Assembly: GCA_965221785.1 (NCBI GenBank)
Contig: CBDCSR010000003.1
Span: forward strand, 2,294,001 to 2,358,000
Length of the DNA stretch: 64,000 nt
Source of the DNA: BD2-11 sp965221785
GTDB taxonomy: Bacteria; Gemmatimonadota; Gemmatimonadetes; Longimicrobiales; Gaopeijiaceae
Direction: 5' to 3'
Shown here: positions 61,156 to 64,000 of the stretch, in pieces
Position numbering within the stretch: position 1 is the stretch's first letter
How the letters are laid out: every line of letters begins with the position of its first letter
Position numbers and translations under genes: made by a program
The notes under the pieces: model-generated
Database searches by the model: none
The model's input: only the letters and a program-made list of their open reading frames with translations
Told to the model about the DNA's origin: nothing

Positions 61156-61527
61156 TCAGGAATCGCCGGTCTCGCCGGGGACGGAAAGGATGTCCATCAA
61201 CTCCGCCAGGTCGCTCTTGAGCTGGCCGCGAAGTTCGGGAGCGAGCGCCGACTTGCGGGCCTCCTTGAGGCCTCCCGTCCTGCGCATCCGGGCCAGTTCC
61301 TGGCGGGCACCCTCCACGGTGTACTTGTCTTCGTAGAGGAGACGCTTGAGCAGGAGCACAAGTTCGACCTCCCTGGGCCGATAGACCCGGTTGCCGGCCT
61401 GGTTCTTCACGGGACGAAGCAGCTCGAATCGTGTTTCCCAGTAGCGCAGCACGTGCGCCTGGATGCCGGTGAGATCACATACTTCGCCGATGGAATAGTA
61501 CGCGCGCTGTGCGATGGGTTCGTTCAA
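61156..61527 (-). CDS. MerR-family transcriptional regulator
   Basis: This is a 123-residue DNA-binding regulator. The N-terminal winged helix reads YYSIGEVCDLTGIQAHVLRYWE (about 9-30), followed by the wing GNRVYRPREVELVLLLKRLLY, typical of MerR. The C-terminal helix (about 70-110) is short, with no Cys cluster or ligand domain. The look is that of HspR- or CarA-like MerR proteins that act with few effectors. It lies 10 bases before surE and 34 after gpsA in the same orientation, so its target may be this operon. Confidence 0.9.
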   Translation of the reverse strand: MNEPIAQRAYYSIGEVCDLTGIQAHVLRYWETRFELLRPVKNQAGNRVYRPREVELVLLLKRLLYEDKYTVEGARQELARMRRTGGLKEARKSALAPELRGQLKSDLAELMDILSVPGETGDS

Positions 61528-61561
61528 TGGCTCCTCCCGGGCCCCCGGACCGGAGACGCGA

Positions 61562-62581
61562 TCACGACCAGTGCTCCGGCTTGGGATCCCGCATCATGAG
61601 GTTGTTCGCCGCCTCGGCAGGGTCCGTTCTCCCCATCAAGATATCGTAAACCTGGTCGCAGATCGGCATTTCCACCCGATACCTGGCGGCCAGCTCGTGC
61701 ACGGCCTCGGCCGTCTTCACCCCCTCCGCCACCGCCGTCATCCCGCCCAGGATGTCGTCCAGGGTGCGCCCCCGTCCGAGTTCGAAGCCCACCGTGCGGT
61801 TGCGGCTCACGTGACCGGTGCAGGTAAGGACCAGATCGCCCATTCCCGCCAGCCCGAAAAAGGTGGGCGGACGGGCGCCCATGGCAACCCCGAGCCGGGT
61901 GATTTCGGCCAGCCCGCGGGTGATCAGCGCACAGAGCGTGTTGTGCCCGAAGCCGTGGCCAGCCACCACCCCGGCGGCCAGCGCGATCACGTTCTTGAGC
62001 GCACCGCCCAGCTCGACTCCGATCACGTCTTCGTTGGTGTACACGCGAAAGCTGGGGCCCTGCAGGGCGGCCTGAACCAGCAGGCGGGCCTCCTCCGATC
62101 GACTCGCCGCCACCACCGCGGTGGGCTGGCCGCGCACCACCTCCGCCGCGAAGCTCGGACCCGAGAGCACGGTCAGGCGCTCGCTCTGTCGCGGCGTGAG
62201 CAGCCCGGCCATCACCTCGTCCATGCGTCGCAGGGTCGCGATCTCGATCCCCTTCGAGGCCGACACCACCACGGCATCGGGCTCCAGGAAGCGGGCCGCG
62301 CGACCTACCACGGCCCCGGCGTATTGGGCCGGGCTCACCGACATGACGATCTCCGCGCCGGCGACGGCCCGCGCCATCTCTCCGGTCGCATCCAGTTCGC
62401 GCGGAAGTTCGATTCCGGGCAGGAAGCACTGGTTCTCGCCGCCTTCCCGGATCTGCTGCACGACCTCGGGCTCGCGCGCCCACAGGCAGACGTCGTGCCC
62501 CCTGCCGGCGGCCAGCGCCGCCAGCGCAGTTCCCCAGCTGCCGGCCCCCAGCACGCCGATCCTGTGGGCCGGATCAGCCAC
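61562..62581 (-). CDS. gpsA: glycerol-3-phosphate dehydrogenase (NAD(P)+)
   Basis: GpsA reduces dihydroxyacetone phosphate to sn-glycerol 3-phosphate, the backbone of phospholipids. The 339-residue protein from a GTG start has the Rossmann motif GVLGAGSWGTALA (9-21), the SPAQYAG segment, and GALKNVIALAAG (about 195) with the catalytic Lys. HNTLCALITRGLAE follows. Its start overlaps the plsY stop by 8 bp; plsY uses its product. Confidence 0.95.
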   Translation of the reverse strand: MADPAHRIGVLGAGSWGTALAALAAGRGHDVCLWAREPEVVQQIREGGENQCFLPGIELPRELDATGEMARAVAGAEIVMSVSPAQYAGAVVGRAARFLEPDAVVVSASKGIEIATLRRMDEVMAGLLTPRQSERLTVLSGPSFAAEVVRGQPTAVVAASRSEEARLLVQAALQGPSFRVYTNEDVIGVELGGALKNVIALAAGVVAGHGFGHNTLCALITRGLAEITRLGVAMGARPPTFFGLAGMGDLVLTCTGHVSRNRTVGFELGRGRTLDDILGGMTAVAEGVKTAEAVHELAARYRVEMPICDQVYDILMGRTDPAEAANNLMMRDPKPEHWS

Positions 62582-63209
62582 CTTCGCCCCGCCGGGCCCG
62601 GCGATCGTCGTGGATACGCTTTTCCTCGCCCCTCAGCAATCGCCCGATGTTGGACCGGTGCGCCCAGACGACGAAAGCGCCGGCCAGGATCGCAAAGCCC
62701 GTGACCCAGGGATCCTCCGCGCGACCCGCTGCATTCCCAACCAGCACCGTCGCCGGCAGCGCGACCGCCGCCGCGATCGATGCCAGCGATACGATGCCCC
62801 GCATTGCCAGGACCAGCGCCCAGACCAGCGCGGCGGCCAACACGGCCAGCGGCGACAGCGCGAGAAAGGCTCCGGCGGCGGTGGCGACGCCCTTCCCGCC
62901 CCGGAAGCACACCCAGCAGGAGAATGTGTGGCCGAGGATCGCGGCCGCCCCGTAGGCTGCCGCCCATCCGTCCGCGGCGCCGCCGTCAAGCATCGGAAAC
63001 AGCCAGGCCGGCAGCCAGCCCTTGCCGACGTCCACCAGCCCCACCGGCACCGCCACGCGCAACCCCATCGCGCGATAGAGGTTGGTCGCGCCCAGGTTGC
63101 CGCTTCCCTCGCGCCGCAGGTCCATTCCGCCGATCGCCTTCCCGACCACGAAGCTGGTGGGGAGCGATCCAGCGAGATAGGCGGCCAGCACCCAGATCAA
63201 CGGGGTCAT
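62574..63209 (-). CDS. plsY: glycerol-3-phosphate acyltransferase PlsY
   Basis: PlsY transfers the acyl group of acyl-phosphate (from PlsX, encoded at 9656) to glycerol 3-phosphate. The 211-residue product is a membrane protein with five or so hydrophobic segments. The motifs GSLPTSFVVGKAIGGMDLRREGSGNLGATN (about 12-41) and FRGGKGVATAAG (about 100) are the catalytic loops; GHTFSCW precedes the latter. The start at 63209 overlaps the der stop by ATGA; the frame upstream is open but lies inside der. Confidence 0.94.
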   Translation of the reverse strand: MTPLIWVLAAYLAGSLPTSFVVGKAIGGMDLRREGSGNLGATNLYRAMGLRVAVPVGLVDVGKGWLPAWLFPMLDGGAADGWAAAYGAAAILGHTFSCWVCFRGGKGVATAAGAFLALSPLAVLAAALVWALVLAMRGIVSLASIAAAVALPATVLVGNAAGRAEDPWVTGFAILAGAFVVWAHRSNIGRLLRGEEKRIHDDRRARRGEGG

Positions 63210-64000
63210 CGTCTGCCCGAGCCTCCATCCGCCTTGAAGCGCATCCGTAGCGGGGAGCCGGCCATCGGCCATCGGCTGCGGAACCCGTTCTCAAGATAAC
63301 GAACGTACGCCGGTTGAATCTCTCTCGGCAGATTGCTGAAGAGGACGAAGGCCGGAGGAGCGACGCCCACCTGGGTGCCGTAGCGGACCTTGACCGCGCG
63401 TCCGCGCGAGTGGGCCGGCGGATGCCGCGCCACCAGCCGCTCCAGCTCCCGGTTCAATTCGGCGGTCGGGATGCGCCGCTCCCGCTCCGCCTGGACCCGG
63501 AGCACGAGGTCGAGGGTCCTGCGCACCCGCTGGCCGGTGAGCGCCGAGGTGAAGACGAAGGGCACCCAGCGAAGAAACGGGGTTCGCGCGCGCACGGCCT
63601 TCTCTATTCCGGGCGCCGTGGAGCCGTTTCTCTCGACCAGATCCCATTTGTTGACGACCAGGACGACCCCGCAGCCCGAGTCCCACGCTGCCTCGGCAAC
63701 CTTCACGTCCTGCATGTGGATACCGGAGGAGGCGTCCGACAGAACCAGGCAGACGTCCGCCTCGCGGATCACCCGCGTCGCCCGCAGCCACGCGTAGTAC
63801 TCGATGGAGTCGTGGATGCGGGCCTGACGACGGAGCCCGGCGGTGTCCACGAAGACCAGGTTGCGGCCGTGGTAGCGCATCGTCGAGTCCACGGGGTCGC
63901 GCGTGGTGCCGGCCGTCTCGCTGACCACCATGCGCTCTTCGCCGAAGAGCCGGTTGACGAAGCTCGACTTTCCCACGTTGGGTTTGCCGATCACCGCCAC
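63206..64000 (-). CDS. der: GTPase Der (EngA), C-terminal part
   Basis: Der is a two-GTPase-domain factor in 50S ribosome assembly. Only the second G domain and the C-terminal KH-like domain are in the window; the first G domain lies beyond the right edge, on this reverse-strand gene. In the visible 264 residues GKPNVGKSSFVN is the P-loop, DTAGLRRQARI is switch II, and NKWDLVE is the guanine-specific NKxD. The KH domain ends with the FSNLPREIQPAYVRYLENGFR block. It leads into plsY and gpsA. Confidence 0.95.
   Translation of the reverse strand: MAVIGKPNVGKSSFVNRLFGEERMVVSETAGTTRDPVDSTMRYHGRNLVFVDTAGLRRQARIHDSIEYYAWLRATRVIREADVCLVLSDASSGIHMQDVKVAEAAWDSGCGVVLVVNKWDLVERNGSTAPGIEKAVRARTPFLRWVPFVFTSALTGQRVRRTLDLVLRVQAERERRIPTAELNRELERLVARHPPAHSRGRAVKVRYGTQVGVAPPAFVLFSNLPREIQPAYVRYLENGFRSRWPMAGSPLRMRFKADGGSGRR

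Noticed and set aside
1..64000. CRISPR array, insertion sequence or prophage
   Set aside because: No regularly spaced repeats, transposase or phage structural genes were seen on either strand.

Overview
The window reads as one continuous stretch of chromosome from a high-G+C, Gram-negative (diderm) bacterium. It carries a complete Kdo branch (kdsB, kdsA, kdsC, kdsD) and Lpt lipopolysaccharide-export genes, so an LPS-type outer membrane is expected. Large secreted beta-propeller proteins (VPS10/BNR, 6-bladed, LVIVD), an S41 protease, TPR lipoprotein-like genes and OstA-like proteins with Asp/Ser/Glu linkers suggest Gemmatimonadota. That placement is my inference from gene content and protein style, not from a search.

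Layout. 1-8830 (+): the end of nuoM, nuoN, a phosphohexomutase, a UPF0182 membrane protein, sucC, sucD and ndk. 8841-17009 (+): yceD/DUF177-rpmF-plsX-fabH-fabD-fabG-acpP-fabF-ispF-dedA-xerD, a lipid and isoprenoid operon preceded by a hairpin and a candidate promoter. 17069-27377: an S41 protease (-), a glutamine-dependent NAD synthetase (+), a zinc-ribbon membrane protein (-), a stand-alone PabA/TrpG amidotransferase (+), and two exported beta-propeller proteins (-). 27735-41090 (+): kdsB-pyrG-kdsA-kdsC-kdsD-lptC-OstA-lptB-rpoN, a hairpin, then wecB and two glycosyltransferases. 41405-50371: an M23 endopeptidase, a TPR membrane protein, a creatininase-family enzyme, an MFS transporter, a GNAT acetyltransferase, a TPR exoprotein, PPK2, and a CPBP protease coupled to a 75-residue protein. 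50881-57687: a DUF222-HNH nuclease, a small coiled-coil membrane protein, an amidinohydrolase-APC permease pair, gamma-glutamyltransferase and DUF423. 57739-64000 (-): an LVIVD exoprotein, tRNA-Arg(CCT), a VTT-domain protein, surE, a MerR regulator, gpsA, plsY and the C-terminal part of der.

How the parts fit. Most of the window is housekeeping for energy metabolism and envelope construction: PlsX/PlsY/GpsA and the Fab enzymes make phospholipid precursors, while Kds, Lpt and the glycosyltransferases make and export surface glycolipid. Many junctions inside operons are 4-bp ATGA stop/start overlaps. The most unusual features are a 147-residue extension on LptB, an OstA protein about four times the usual LptA length, a lipoprotein-type LptC, and a 36-residue internal duplication in the S41 protease. 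Other points of interest are operator-like repeats near 41.1, 50.8 and 52.9 kb, and 9-10 bp tandem repeats rich in TAG that sit at gene ends. I found no CRISPR array, insertion sequence, prophage or rRNA gene, and no recognisable defence island.
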